Source: Patella vulgata
Lineage: Eukaryota > Mollusca > Gastropoda > Patellidae
Assembly (NCBI RefSeq): GCF_932274485.2
Contig: NC_065881.2
Span: forward strand, 87,534,224-87,598,223
Direction of reading: 5' to 3'
Length of the DNA stretch: 64,000 nucleotides
Below are positions 46,719 through 58,368 of the stretch, one piece after another (within the stretch, counting starts at the first letter, position 1; each line of letters starts with the position of its first letter). The translations under genes and the position numbers were made by a program. The notes beneath the pieces were generated by a model. That model worked only from the letters and a program-made list of their open reading frames with translations. It did no database searches and was not told the origin of the DNA.

Positions 46719-47170
46719 GATGTTAAACTGGCTACTTGTTGAGCTCTTTAATGTTAAATTGAGGAGTAGTCTAGCGACCTAATGTTAAATGGGGCTTGTC
46801 GAGTTCTATGTTAAATGGGGGACTAGTTGAGCGCCCTAATGTTAAATGGGGCTTGTCAAGCTCCCTAATCTTAAATGGAGGCTTGTTGAGTTCCCTAATG
46901 TTAAATGGGGCTTGTCCGGACTCCCTAATGTTAAATGAAGGCTTGTTGAGTTCCTTAATGTTAAATGGGACTAGTCGAGCACCCTAATGTTAAATGGAGG
47001 CCTGTTGTGTTCCCTAAACTTGTTCGGACTCCTTAATGTTAAATTGGCTGCTTGTCGAGGTCCCTAATGTTAAATTGAGGAATAGTAGAGAGTCCTAATG
47101 TTAAATGGGGTTTGTCGAGTTCCCTAATGTTAAATTGGGGACTAGTCGAAGACCCTAATGTTAAATGGGG
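46719..47170 (+). repeat. 28-30-bp minisatellite
   Basis: About 15 units of CCTAATGTTAAATGGGGCTT plus GTCGAGTTC, with variants. Interrupted at its end by a truncated SINE-A. Confidence 0.88.
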
Positions 47171-47310
47171 CTTGTCGAGTTCCGGTTTCCTCCCACTACT
47201 AAAGACCCCTACGTGCAAGAAAATTATTGAAATAAAACTAAACCATGTGTTAGTCCCGAAATGACCTATTTTGTGTCGAGTGGACGTTTAACCCCATTTC
47301 CCTCTCTCTA
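47171..47310 (+). mobile_element. 5'-truncated SINE-A at the end of a minisatellite
   Basis: Begins at TTCCGGTTTCCTCCCAC directly after a CTTGTCGAG repeat unit and ends GACGTTTAACCCCATTTCCC. Confidence 0.85.
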
Positions 47311-47775
47311 CACGGACTAATGAAGACAACCTACTATATAAAATGAAACAGAGTTTAACTGCACTCTCTCCCTCTCTTTTGGAATTTAGCAACTGTATGT
47401 ACATCTTATATAATGTTTCTTTAAAGAGAAAACTATTAGTTTCTGACTCTCTGATATTCTTTATTTGTCTGACATTCCAAATATCAACTCTCCTGTAGTT
47501 AGACATCTTGTAACCCTAATATATATATATATATCCAAAAGTGTTAGCACAACCGTAAAGCTGCACTACTTTGTTGCACTGTAAACACTATAAAGATAAA
47601 AGGTATGCCGAAACACATCTGGTGTGTTATGCCAGCTACTCAGAACTCATAATAATTCCATTGTCTTGATCTTATTATAATTTGCAATGGTTATGGGCAG
47701 CCTTCAATAACAATTTGTTGTTAGTTGTGTGAACTTGTCAAAGGAGAAGTGATATCGGGTCCTCTATAAAGAGTA

Positions 47776-47889
47776 AATGAAATGAAATGGGGTTTTAACG
47801 TCCTACTGTTCTGCTCCAACTGGGCTAATGAAGACAGGCATACATCATACAGAGTGTTATGAGGTGAATTTTGCCCAAGCAGTGGCCTT
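47776..47889 (-). mobile_element. SINE-B 3' end, reverse
   Basis: TSD CTATAAAGAGTAA flanks it. Covers the tail to the GGGCAAAATTC.. region only. Confidence 0.88.
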
Positions 47890-47934
47890 CTATAAAGAGT
47901 AAGCATTTTCCTTAAATTCTGAGAAGATATAGAA

Positions 47935-48170
47935 ATGCATTTTACTTCCACTCAGCATAAACTAGATAATATCGGGACTAACATATGGTATAATTTGATT
48001 TCAATAATTCGCTTTCACAGGGGCCTTTAGTAGTGTAATGAAACAGAGGAACCGGAGGAAACCCACAAGGTTTGGCTGGCGACCCTACTAAGCTTGGGGT
48101 CGAAATCATCCCACTTGTCTCAATGAGAAAACTTATAAACTGTATTAGAGCTTTTGACCATGTCCACAAC
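47935..48170 (-). mobile_element. SINE-A, old, reverse
   Basis: Diverged: TTTACTTCCACTCAGCATAA, GGGACTAACATATGGTATAA, AACCGGAGGAAACCCACAAG. Confidence 0.7.
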
Positions 48171-48254
48171 CAAGCCCCCTTCAAATTCTGTACTATTTTC
48201 CAGTAGGACACAGAATATACTTATCCCTTTTGGAACACTTGATATCACCTCTGA

Positions 48255-48600
48255 TCAGTCTCATCCACATCTTCAATAGCCCAGTTGGAGCAGAAAAGTA
48301 AGATGTTAAAAATCCTATTTTTTTAGCCTATTTTATTCCGTAGGCAGGATGTATGTTTTTTGTAGATTCACTTAAATCATGGAAGACGACCAGAACCCAT
48401 AGAAATCTTTAATTTATTGACAATTATCATTAGCCGAGTTATTCGTAACATGTACATTTATCATTAGCCAAGTTCGTGCAGATGAATAGGAGGTTAAACC
48501 CCATTTCATTTCATTTTATTTTATTTTTTTTTCATTTTATTTTATTTTATTGTATTTTCATTTTCCCGTCTTCATTAGGTCGGTCAGGAGCAGAACAGTA
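48255..48600 (+). mobile_element. SINE-B 3' ends (at least two fragments)
   Basis: 48270-48320 and 48470-48520 carry AGCCCAGTTGGAGCAG and GGAGGTTAAACCCCATTTCA with expanded (ATTTT)n tails. 48569-48600 is the left half of a third SINE-B, whose right half resumes at 48973 after the MITE. Confidence 0.7.
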
Positions 48601-48972
48601 CAGTCTGATTAAAACACAGATCCTATTTCGTTTTTTTTTTTATAGTTCAAAATTTCGTTTTACTTGTCTTTACTACACTATGATATGGAAGAGTTGTTAT
48701 TATTGACATGTTCTGAATGGTGTGAGGGCTTATTCAATGAAACGGCCTGTTACAGCGAGCTTTAGGCGTGTTTTGCACTGAACTGTGCGTAATCCACTAG
48801 TAACATCAATGCTGATTGATTAATCAAATATCTGACATCATAGGGTCAAAAGTCGCTTGTATGACCTTTGATGCGACACTAGCGCTACAACCGGTCAGAT
48901 CTTCATGTAGTGTAGGCCATCGAAATTATAAAAAAACAAAACGAAATATAGATCTGTATTTTAATCACATTG
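48601..48972 (+). mobile_element. MITE, family M9, copy 3, inserted in a SINE-B tail
   Basis: Begins CAGTCTGATTAAAACACAG and ends TTTTAATCACATTG. Flanks AGAACAGTA and AGATCAGTA form a 9-bp TSD made from the SINE-B sequence GAGCAGAACAGTAGGA, so the MITE jumped into a pre-existing SINE-B. Confidence 0.85.
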
Positions 48973-49037
48973 AGATCAGTAGGATGTTAAACCCCATTTC
49001 ATTTCATTTATTTCATTTTATTTTGTTTCGTAAGAAG

Positions 49038-49307
49038 GGGGGTTGGATGGTTAGCACGTGCGCGCTGTATTATAAAGCCTGCCATTGATTCAACTGGCGT
49101 GATTTTGAATCCCCGGTTGTACGTGACAAGGAGTAGGGTCGCCTGTCCAACCTCGTGGGTTTTCTCCGGGTCCTCTGGTTTCCTCCCACTGCTAAAGACC
49201 CCTACGCGCAAGCAAATTATTGAAATAAAATTGAACCATATGTTAGTCCCGAAATGACCTAGTTTGTGTCGAGTAGATGTTAAATCCCATTTCTCTCTCT
49301 TTCTCTC
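49038..49307 (+). mobile_element. SINE-A, near full length
   Basis: TSD TCGTAAGAAG on both sides. The head lacks a few bases of the A box (GGATGGTTAGCACG). Inserted next to a SINE-B (CATTT)n tail. Confidence 0.9.
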
Positions 49308-49584
49308 TCGTAAGAAGAATGTAAGTGTATATATCTTGTAGATTCACTTCAATCATGCAAGACACCCAGAAGCGATATAAAATATTTGTTATTGACAGTT
49401 TACCATGGGATTAATTAATCTTATTGTTTAAGATTGATTATAAATTATTCACAGGTGTACAGGTAATATTATTCTGCACAAGCTTGTTAACCTGTAATCA
49501 ATCAATTCTGTAAATATCAAGTCCGATTGATTTACTGGCATGTTTGTTTCTCAAACATGTAATTAAAATTCATATTAGATGTAG

Positions 49585-49822
49585 TAGGGGGTGGCCGAAT
49601 GGTTAGCATGATCGCGCTGTATCAATAAGGTCTGTCATTGAGTCAACTGGCGTGGTTTCGATTCCCCGGTTGTACGTGACAAGGAATAGGGTCGCCTGTC
49701 AAGCCGTTGGTTTTCTCCGGGTCCTGCCGTTTTCCTCCCACTGCTAGCGAATTATTGAAATAAATTTGAACCATGTATTAGTCCCAAATTTGACCTAGTT
49801 TGTGCTGAGTGGACGTTAAACC

Positions 49823-49862
<40 letters not shown>
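49585..49862 (+). mobile_element. SINE-A, full length, long (CT)n
   Basis: TSD TATTAGATGTAG on both sides. About 34 bp of perfect CT tail. Confidence 0.9.
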
Positions 49863-49865
<3 letters not shown>

Positions 49866-50095
49866 ATTAGATGTAGATAAACTCAAATTATCCATACATC
49901 ATTTCTAACAACAAATTTATATTGTTTTTATTTATGAAAAGCATTGTATTGATTCTTTTGGATATTTTTTTTTTCTGTCAAGTAATGTTATCAAAATATT
50001 AAGTGATCTTTTTAGAAATTGATCTGTTAACAGTGCTGTTTGTAAAGATGTTGGCTTTATCATGATTGACATTTGAATAATGATTGTGAATTGAT

Positions 50096-50368
50096 CTGAG
50101 AGAAATATGGTTTTACGTCCACTCGACATAAACTAGGTCATTTTGGGACTAACATATGGTTCAATTTTATTTCAGTAAAGTGCTTGCGTGTAGGGGACTT
50201 TAGCAGTGGGAGGAAACCAGAGGACCCAGAGAAAACCCAAGAGGTTGGACAGACGACGTCCTGTACAACCAGGGAATGGAAACCATGCTAGTTGACTTGA
50301 TGACAGACCTTATGATTTCACGATTTCACGCACACATGTTAAACCACAAGACCTTCGAGCCCCCCCTC
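50096..50368 (-). mobile_element. SINE-A, reverse
   Basis: TCTGAGAGAAATATGGTTTT to the C-rich head end at 50368, with moderate divergence. Confidence 0.85.
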
Positions 50369-51083
50369 CCCCCTGTTTCTTTTGAACACTAAACCTTATT
50401 TCATTCAGTAAAGCTAAACCTGTCGTAGCCTCATGCAAATCGTATGTGGTATCTGGTGTTCTTGAAACAGAATTTAATTGTGGTCAATATTTAATTAGTA
50501 AAAAAAAATAACAATTTACATCTTCCATGTGTTTAAACAGACAAACAGTATCTCATTCTTGTTCAAAATGGAGCTCATCAGAAAGAATAATACAGAATTC
50601 AAATTTCCGCACACCAAATATTGTAATATCGGAAACTCTTTGCATAATTGAGCATCTATGTTCTGACATCAGAATATTTTAGAGAGATGTATACAGCAAA
50701 CATTAATATCTCCCACTTTCGCATCTTTAACTAATTTAAATAATGTCACAGATCTGCCAATGCTGGATCTAAAACTAAATTTACATAATGACATGGGTCG
50801 GACAATAACCACACCTGATTAGATTATTCCGTCTGTAGTTAAAAAAAAACTACGAAACTATGGCTTTTAACCAATTATTTATGTTTTATGTACAATAAAT
50901 CTTCGTGAACGTGACAGAATTTCTCGGTGTAATGTTGTCTCCATCGTCTGAGAGAAAATTAATATGACTATTTGTAAAGTACCGGTCGTGTTATGTCTAA
51001 CGTTTTCTATTCGCCACAAAATTAAGTGTCAACTCTATTTGATTTTGATTCCACGCGTTTTCTCCAAACATTCACTTTCCTTA
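50369..51083. other. Unassigned DNA
   Basis: No family member or coding signal recognised. Confidence 0.5.
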
Positions 51084-51447
51084 AACATGCATTATGCAAG
51101 AGCAAAATCTGCTTATTACAAGTCTTTCTTTAGGCCTGAAATGTTATCTAATTTATCAATTAGACATTAATTAACTTATCCAGACCATAATAAACTCTCG
51201 ATGTCAAGGCTGGCCTTCGATGTTGGCTGGATCAGATTCCTATATGCCCCTAACGGCTATTGATAATTAAATCAATAAAAGTGGATAATCAAGACTATGC
51301 TGTTTATATTAATGATTTTAGTAATGATGACCTAGACTATGCAAAAATTTCACCCGCTTCTTTCTCGGCTCAAAATGGATCAATTTGACTGAAATTTTCA
51401 GCAAATTACCTTTACACTATCTAGTTTTTAACTATTATAGCGAGAAT
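51084..51447 (-). mobile_element. Family R, copy 3, reverse orientation
   Basis: Begins with the inverted 3' terminus (AAACATGCATTATGCAAGAG) and runs to the CTATAATAG..AACTA block at about 51440, where a partial SINE-A abuts. Confidence 0.7.
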
Positions 51448-51600
51448 GTATCATAAGGTCTGTCATTGAGTAAACTAGCATGGTTTCGATTCCCCGGTTG
51501 TATGTGACAAGGAGCAGGGTCGCCTGTCGAACCTCGTCGGTTTTCTCTGGGTCCTCCGATTTCCTCCCTCTGCTAAAGACCCCTATTGAATTATTGAATT
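51448..51600 (+). mobile_element. SINE-A, partial
   Basis: GTATCATAAGGTCTGTCATT through CTAAAGACCCCTATTGAATT; both ends missing. Confidence 0.8.
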
Positions 51601-52842
51601 GTTGCCCGTCTGTATGTAACCTTCTGTAACATATTTGATTGTATCATTTCTTGATAACGATGAGAGTATCCTTAAAACCTATAAGGTAAAAAAACCTAGT
51701 GAATGTCATCCATAAAGCTGTCTGTTATTATATATCGCTTTCACTAAATGCCTTTTAAAGATATCATTTAGTTTATGAATTACAAAATGATGGACCATTA
51801 TTAAAGCATTTGTACGTCGCAGTCATTCTGTTTTTTAAAAACAGGAATTCTGTGATATTTATAGACATACCAGTATTTATGTCTAGATTTGGTTCCAATT
51901 AAAACCATCTCATTTTCTTTTGATTTTTCTACACAAAATGCTAAATTTATATTTGAAATGTTGACAAAGTAATACAGATAGATTTGAAGGAAATCCGTGC
52001 TTCGTGCTGTAACTAAACCATCTGTAATCCTCTCTAATCGCTGGGTTGTAACCAGTCTGACTGGTTTCTCATCTCAAGTTTCTCTTTCTTTCATTTTTTG
52101 GGCCACGACAGAGTCTTAAAGGAACACAACCGAATGAAAATAAATATGTCAGGATTTTTTTCTGACACTTTAAAAAGGCATGAGTTTTCCAAATTTCTGG
52201 AACATACCTTAGACAAAAAATTTAAAAACAAATAATTTATATTGAAGCTGAAACACGGAGTTAATTATTGTCCTGAACTTTAAAGTCTTGGGTAAACTAT
52301 GCATATATAAGAGAATTCCAGAGGGAAAGGCCTGTGTCCTGTCTAACTGTTTCAGTTTTCTCCTGGCTCTCAGTTCTACGGAAGCGTGTTGATCCTGAAA
52401 AATAACCCCTTTGTACTGAAAAGGTGTAAAACCTGATCTCTCACTGGCTTTCTCTCTCTCTCTTAAAACTATAAAACCCTATCCAATATGTCTCCTAATG
52501 GACATACTCCTCGCATTGTTTCGTTTGATTAGGCCTAATCCCACTCAAACACTGCTGTAATGAAAGCAAATTTCTGTTATAAATTATGACTGGTCAATAG
52601 TCCAATGAACAACCAATACCTAACTGCGTTATAATATCGTTTGGGTTTAAACAGAGCTCCAGATATGCTTACATAACGTAACGTCATGACCCACGAAATT
52701 TACTACACCCAATTAACCAGTGTCGAGCAGAATATTGCAGAGAAACTAATTGCGTGACAAATTGTAGATTTGGGGATTGTTTCTGGTTTCTATAACAGAC
52801 TGTATTCGGATTGTTTAATCTATTCATCCTCTGTATTGACTG
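51601..52842. other. Unassigned DNA
   Basis: 1.2 kb. 52320-52465 may be a very decayed SINE-A (CCTGTGTCCTGTCTAACTGT, CTCTCTCTCT end). The rest is unrecognised. Confidence 0.45.
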
Positions 52843-53402
52843 CAATCTGATTTCAACACAGATCCTTTTTCGATTCACTGTCCAACCTCGTGGGTTTTCC
52901 CCAGGTCCTCCGGTTTCCTCCCACTGCTAAAGACCCCTACACGCAAGCGAATTATTGAAATAAAATTAAACCATATGTTAGTCCCGAAATGATCTAGTTT
53001 GTGTCGAGTGGACGTTAAGCCCCATTTCTCTCTCTCTCTCTCATTTTTTCGTTTCATTTTTTATAGTTCAAAATTTCATTTTACTTAAATTGTCTTTACT
53101 ACACTAGGATCTGGAATAGTTGTTATATAACCTGCGTTCTGGTTGATGTGAGGGATTAGTCAATGAAACGGTCTGTAACAGCGAGTTCTTGGCGTGCTGT
53201 GCATGGAACTGTGGATATTCCACTAGAAACATCCATGCTGATTTGTTAATCAAATATCTGACATTATTTGGTTCAAAAGCCGCTCGTATGACACCTGATG
53301 CAATTTCTCACTACAAATGGTCAGATCTTCATGTAGTAGAGGCTATCGAAAGTATAAAAAGAAACGAAACGCAATATAGAACTATATTTTTTCATAAGAT
53401 TG
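52843..53402 (+). mobile_element. MITE, family M9, copy 4, split by a 5'-truncated SINE-A
   Basis: Starts CAATCTGATTTCAACACAG and ends CATAAGATTG. Its first 35 bp are separated from the rest by a SINE-A piece at about 52879-53042. The internal sequence follows the family (ATGTGAGGGATTAGTCAATG, GATCTTCATGTAGT). The flanking duplication is weak. Confidence 0.75.
52879..53042 (+). mobile_element. 5'-truncated SINE-A nested in MITE M9 copy 4
   Basis: Starts at CTGTCCAACCTCGTGG and ends with (CT)n. A short TTTTTCG-like repeat flanks it. Confidence 0.85.
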
Positions 53403-53430
53403 TGTTAACTTTATCTTCTACTGATGTAAG

Positions 53431-53702
53431 GGGGGTTGGGTGGCTGAATGGTTAGCACATGCGCGCTGTACCATAAAGTTTGTCATTGAGTCAACTGGCG
53501 TGGTTTCGAATCCCCGATGTACGTGACAAGGAGTAGGGTCGCCTGTCCAAACTCGTGGGTTTTCTCCGGGTCCTCCGGTTTCCTCCCACTGCTAAAGACC
53601 CCTACACGCAAGCGAATTATTGAAATAAAATTAAACCATGTGTTAGTCGAAATGACCTAGTTTGTGTCGAGTGGACGTTAAACCACATTTCTCTCTCTCT
53701 CT
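53431..53702 (+). mobile_element. SINE-A, full length
   Basis: TSD CTACTGATGTAAG at 53418-53430 and 53703-53715, perfect. It sits 28 bp after the end of MITE M9 copy 4. Confidence 0.92.
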
Positions 53703-53715
53703 CTACTGATGTAAG

Positions 53716-54344
53716 ATAGATAGTGATTGGTCCCGTCGGATTCAGACATCTTATCTTTGACTATTAGAGAGTACTGGTTCAAAACATAACACTCATCCTA
53801 AATTGTCAATTAATTGGAAGATTGGACAGCTATGATTACCACGAGGACTGGACGACACCATGTAATTATTATTCTCGCTGACAAAAGAGTTTTTATTTCC
53901 TAGGTCGTTTATGATAAAAAATCGATAGAGGGGTGTTGATTGTAGAGAAGTTACAGACATATGTATGTTGTTGAATTAGTAGCAGATTTACAGGGAGAGG
54001 GGGTGGGGGGAGGGATTTTCCAAATCTAGGACGCCAGCCATTACAAATTATCCTCCTAGTTTAAACCTGGTAACATTGGTTTCGCAACACAACATCATAC
54101 ATACACATGGCTCATAAGAAAACCCAACATGAAATACACAGGCTTCTCAAACAAATCAAGTGAATTGATCCGAGGACTGACCCAAGTAAGTGTCCACAGG
54201 GATGTAAATCTCAGGCCACTGGTGATAAACGTTTCACTAAAAATAAGACTAAACAAAATAGGGGAAACATTCCAAGATAAAAAGGTGAATTGGTCAATAA
54301 TCTTTCCTTTATATGTTTGATATAAGTTTATTACCTCCATGAAA
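53716..54344. other. Unassigned DNA
   Basis: G-rich run GGGAGAGGGGGTGGGGGGAG near 53995. Overlapping unrecognised frames on both strands around 54100-54330. Confidence 0.5.
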
Positions 54345-54480
54345 ATAAGTCTCTGCTGTAGCTGGACGGTGACCTGTGGCTTGCAGTCGTAGGTTTGATC
54401 CTTGATTTAGCACCTTCTCCACTTTGTGGCCGTGGGGTTACTTTGGGTATCCAACTTTCGCCCCACAAGACAGACCTCTG
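54345..54480 (+). mobile_element. Possible third tRNA-headed SINE (head and start of body)
   Basis: GTAGCTGGACGGTGACCTGT (A-box-like) and GTAGGTTTGATCC (B-box-like) 35 bp apart, then GATTTAGCACCTTCTCC. Differs from SINE-A and SINE-B. No tail found; the (CT)n at 54541-54574 may belong to it. Confidence 0.35.
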
Positions 54481-54537
54481 CTAAATGTAAATCATCATGT
54501 ACTTTACTGAAATGGCTAGATGGTGCAAAAATTGGTA

Positions 54538-54540
<3 letters not shown>

Positions 54541-54574
<34 letters not shown>
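54541..54574 (+). repeat. (CT)n microsatellite
   Basis: Perfect CT run followed by TTGTTTGATGTAAGTTTATT, which repeats sequence just upstream (54315-54333), suggesting a duplicated flank. Confidence 0.85.
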
Positions 54575-54578
<4 letters not shown>

Positions 54579-54913
54579 TGATGTAAGTTTATTTACCTCT
54601 ATAAAACTAGATGATATTCCAGAAGTTTTACGTCTTCACATAGAGATATTCAAAATAAATAATTATTCATCTGATCAAGGTCCGAGAATATTCCTGGATG
54701 AAAGGATGATGATATTCACAAAATAAATAAATAATATAAAATAACCTTTCAGTTGATGTTAGTGAAATATTAATATACTATAACTTTTTGATAGTCTAAA
54801 TGTCAGAAGATTATATTTGAGCTGAGACGAAACCTCATTGATATAAACACTACCTCTTTGATAGTCTCTTTGTCTAAATGTCATAAAAATATCTTTGAGC
54901 TTGTACAGAAATA

Positions 54914-55165
54914 AATGAAATGGGGTTTAACGTCCAACTGTTCTGCTCCTAACCTGGGCTAATGAAGACGGGCATACGCCATACAGTGTGCAATGAGGGA
55001 AATTTTGCCCGGGCAGCGGCACTACGGCCTACTCTTATATCGAATTACAACTGCCAAGGGATCTTTTACGTGCATGCCAATGTGTACACAGGACCTCATT
55101 AGCCCAGTATAGGAGCAGAACAGTAGGACGTTAAACCCCATTTCATTTCATTTCATTTCATTTCA
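54914..55165. mobile_element. SINE-B with head-to-head inversion
   Basis: 54914-55096 is the reverse complement of the SINE-B 3' half; 55097-55165 continues as the same 3' end in forward orientation. The two tails point outward, forming a partial inverted repeat. The layout recalls the twin-primed inversions known for LINE-mobilised elements. Confidence 0.8.
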
Positions 55166-55480
55166 CATTTATACATGACAAGGGATAGGATCACCTGCTT
55201 AATCTTGTAGTTTTTATACAGGTCCTCAGGTTTCCGCACAGTGCTAAACACCACACGACTTTATGGAAATAAAATTGTACCATGTGTTAGTCCTCTCTTA
55301 ATTTATAGCTGCGGCGAAGGCAGTATTTTAGGTTTGTTCTATTATGATGACCTCAAGGCCAAGGACAGTACGTACGTGACATGAGTAATATCACCTGTGT
55401 AACCTTGTGGGTTTCCTCCGGGTCCTCCAGTTACCTCCCTTTGTTCAAGGCAATTTAAACAGCAAGCCTCAAAGAGGACA
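55165..55480 (+). mobile_element. Two very old SINE-A remnants
   Basis: About 55170-55300 (TGACAAGGGATAGGATCACC, AAATAAAATTGTACCATGTG) and 55375-55480 (ACGTGACATGAGTAATATCA, CTCCGGGTCCTCCAG). Confidence 0.6.
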
Positions 55481-55660
55481 GGGAGACACAGTGGCTCAGC
55501 GAGTAAGACGTTGCCTCGATAACCAGGTTGTCCAGTGTTTGATCCCTGCATTGGCTGAGAAAATTCATCAGGATTTTCAGGCGTGGTTCCCCCTTTGTCA
55601 GTGACGTAGGACAGAGGGCCTGGCAAGGGACAACGTACGAGTCGTATAGTCGTACGAATG
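55481..55660 (+). mobile_element. SINE-B 5' half
   Basis: Head GACACAGTGGCTCAGCGAGT with B box GTTTGATCCC, through CAGAGGGCCTGGCAAGG. The 3' half is absent. Confidence 0.75.
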
Positions 55661-56194
55661 GTAAGATTTGTTATGGAATGAATGTGAAAGAGATCAGGGT
55701 TATACGCGAAATTAAATAATACTTGGGTTATCCATTATCGGATGCAAAACTACTGAATAATCTAGGCTACTAATTACCAATCCTTTATTGGATGTAAAAA
55801 TACTGGAATGATCTTGGCTACTATATAACTGCCAATCCATTATTTGATGTAAAAATATTTGGGTAATAAACATCGACAGCATCAATATTAATCATAGGAT
55901 TTTGTGAGCATTAGTCCATGATGTAGAAAATGTCATAAATAAATGTGATTAATTGAAATTCTGTTCTCTTATGATAACATTAAATTACCAGCTGAACTGA
56001 TCACTCTCTCCGCGAACGAACAGTTTCACAGAATAATTTCTCCCAAAACATGAAATAGCTCCCACGTAAATGAGATTGATTATTAGATGTTATAGAAAAT
56101 ATTGTAGAGTTATTTTAGTTATATTATTTTAATTTATAAAACTTTAAACTGTAGATGAATTAAAGGAATTGGAATTCTAGTTTAAAGGTGCTCT
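55661..56194. other. Unassigned AT-rich DNA
   Basis: Weak threefold repeat of CCATTATTGGATGTAAAA with ACT..AATAATC (55725-55865). No gene. Confidence 0.5.
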
Positions 56195-56206
56195 ATGTAA
56201 GAGATA

Positions 56207-56580
56207 GGGGGGTTGGATGGTCGAATGGTTAGCATGTGCGCGCTGTATGCCTTAACAGAAGTTTATACAGAGTTGAAACGTCAATATCATATATTATCAA
56301 AAATCAGCAGAGGTCATAAAGTTCTACGCACCTAAATCATCGTTCAATTTGATGAAAGTTATAGAATACTTTGTCACATGGATTTCGATTCCCCGGTTGT
56401 ACGTGAGAAGGAGTAGGGTAGCATGTCCAACCTCTTGGGTTTTCTCTGGGTCCTCCGCTTTCCTCCCCCTACTAATGACTCCTACGCACAAGCAAATTAT
56501 TGAAACAGAATTAAACATATGTTAGTCCCAAAATGACCTAGTTTGTGTCTAGTGGACGTTAAACCCCATTTCTCTCTCTC
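56207..56580 (+). mobile_element. SINE-A carrying about 133 bp of foreign sequence in its head
   Basis: TSD ATGTAAGAGATA (56195-56206, 56581-56592) brackets the whole unit. Between GCGCGCTGTAT (56245) and GGATTTCGATTCCC (about 56379), the expected 30-40 bp of head is replaced by unrelated sequence. Confidence 0.85.
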
Positions 56581-56598
56581 ATGTAAGAGATAAATATG

Positions 56599-57110
56599 CC
56601 TCTTTCTTTCTGGTTTCAAATGTTATATAGATTGTTATTTAGATATTTATTAACATGACAATACCACAATACAATATATTCTCTAGAGGATTAGGTATGA
56701 TTTTAGGTAGATTAGAACAGCACAGCCATTTATAGAGTTTAAAGATACATTATGGGAGATTAGATAAAGAGCTGGCAGTTCTTACTATAATAGTTAAAAA
56801 CTAGATACTGTAAAGAGAATTTCATGAATATTTCAGTCAAATTGATCCACTCTGAACTGAGATTTTAGCTATTGAATTTTCGGCCTAGCCTCGATCATCA
56901 TTACTAAAGTCGGTACGATAAAAAACATAGTCTCGATTATCCATTTCATAATTAAATTATGAATGGAAGTCAAACAGGAAATCGGAACCTAATCCAATAA
57001 ACATCACAGGCTAGCGATGCCATCGAGAGTTGATTATGGCCTGGATAAGTTAATTAATAGATCTGCAATAGACAGATTTAGATCTTGCATAATGTATGTT
57101 TAACTATAAA
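56599..57110 (+). mobile_element. Family R, most complete copy
   Basis: Carries the 5' arm (CCTCTTTCTTTCTGG...TATTTATTAACATGAC), the core (GATTAGATAAAGAGCTGGCA) and the 3' end (CTTGCATAATGTATGTTTAA), with the 3' arm partly deleted. A SINE-A lies immediately upstream (56207-56580). No ORF, so a non-autonomous DNA element is the best guess. Confidence 0.7.
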
Positions 57111-57124
57111 AATGATAATATTAA

Positions 57125-57421
57125 AGAGAGAGAGAGAGAGAGAGATGGGGTTTAACGTCCACTCGACACAAACTAGGTCATTTCGGGACTAACATATGGT
57201 TCAATTTTATTTCAATAAATTGCTTGTTCAGGTTGTTCCATTCACAAGAGAGAGAGGGAGAGAGAGAGGGAGGTCATTTCAGGACCAACATATGGTTCAA
57301 TTTTATGTCCATAATTCACTTGCGCGTAGGGGTCTTTAGCAGTGGGAGGAAACCGGAGGACCCGGAGAAAACCCACGAGGTTGGACAGGCGACCCTACTC
57401 CTTGTCACATACAACCGAGGA
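57125..57421 (-). mobile_element. Dimeric SINE-A, reverse
   Basis: Two SINE-A 3' portions in tandem. Between them, on the element strand, (CT)n is followed by TTGTGAATGGAACAACCTGA and ACAAGCAATTTATTG. The same junction occurs at 23465-23790, so this is a subfamily rather than chance adjacency. Confidence 0.75.
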
Positions 57422-57592
57422 TGATGATATTAAAGCCGCTTATATCATCATTTACATTTTTCAGGACAATAAAATATAACGTAATTGATTATTTAACATT
57501 TAATTTAGAAAACAAAATCAGAATATCCTGGCTTGCATTCAATCAGTTTAAAAAGAGAATCATCAAATGATTTTTATCCAACATCGCTAAAT

Positions 57593-57730
57593 TCTGCTGT
57601 CCAGGCAAAATTTCCCTCATAGCACACTGTATGGTGTATACCCATGTGCATAACCCCCGTCGGAGCAGAACAGTAGGACGTTAAACCCCATTTCATTTCA
57701 TTTTCATTTTCATTTTATTTTATTTCATTT
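57593..57730 (+). mobile_element. SINE-B 3' half
   Basis: From CTGCTGTCCAGGCAAAATTT to an expanded (CATTT/TATTT)n tail; no head. Confidence 0.85.
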
Positions 57731-57756
57731 CTCTTGTCAAATGTCGATCAGCCACT

Positions 57757-57884
57757 GCAAAATTTCTCTCATAGCACACTATATGGCGTATACCTATCTT
57801 CGTTAGACGAGTTCGGAGCAGAACAGTAGGACTTAAACCCAGTTTCATTTCATTTTCGATACATTTTATTTCATTTCATTTCTC
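57757..57884 (+). mobile_element. SINE-B 3' half with a 22-bp TSD
   Basis: 5'-truncated to the GCAAAATTTCTCTCATAGCA segment. The TSD at 57735-57756 is repeated at 57885-57906. A second SINE-B 3' half lies directly upstream (57593-57730). Confidence 0.88.
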
Positions 57885-57906
57885 TGTCAAATGTCGATCA
57901 GCCACT

Positions 57907-58368
57907 ACAAGTACAATCTTTATTATTATATACAATATCACACATTGATCCCCCAGAGCCATTTACCCACTTTAACGAACTAATATTTGCCGAGCAATTC
58001 ACAGAAAAACCTTCATCATGACTTTAAAACAAACGAACCTAACGGATGGTTAGAGTCAGTGTCATCAATACAATAGACATTAATTTGATTTCTAACTCAG
58101 ATAATATTTGATTATTATTATTTTATTTACCTAATATATTATCATGACCTTTCACCTTTCACCTTTTGATAGAAATGTACAATCATTAACCCTTTGGCAG
58201 CCATTGATAAAATGTACAACCATTAACCCCTTCACAGCCAATGTATGTACATACTTTTTGCATACTTTTATTGGTGTGAAATTCTTATCTTATTTATGAG
58301 TGGTTATTATTGCACGATCAACTGTTGTGATTTATTTCAGGAATATTGTACAATCTTAATGAAAATAT
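57907..58368. other. Unassigned DNA before MITE M9 copy 5
   Basis: Short duplicate of AAATGTACAA(C/T)CATTAACCC around 58170-58230. No gene. Confidence 0.5.
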
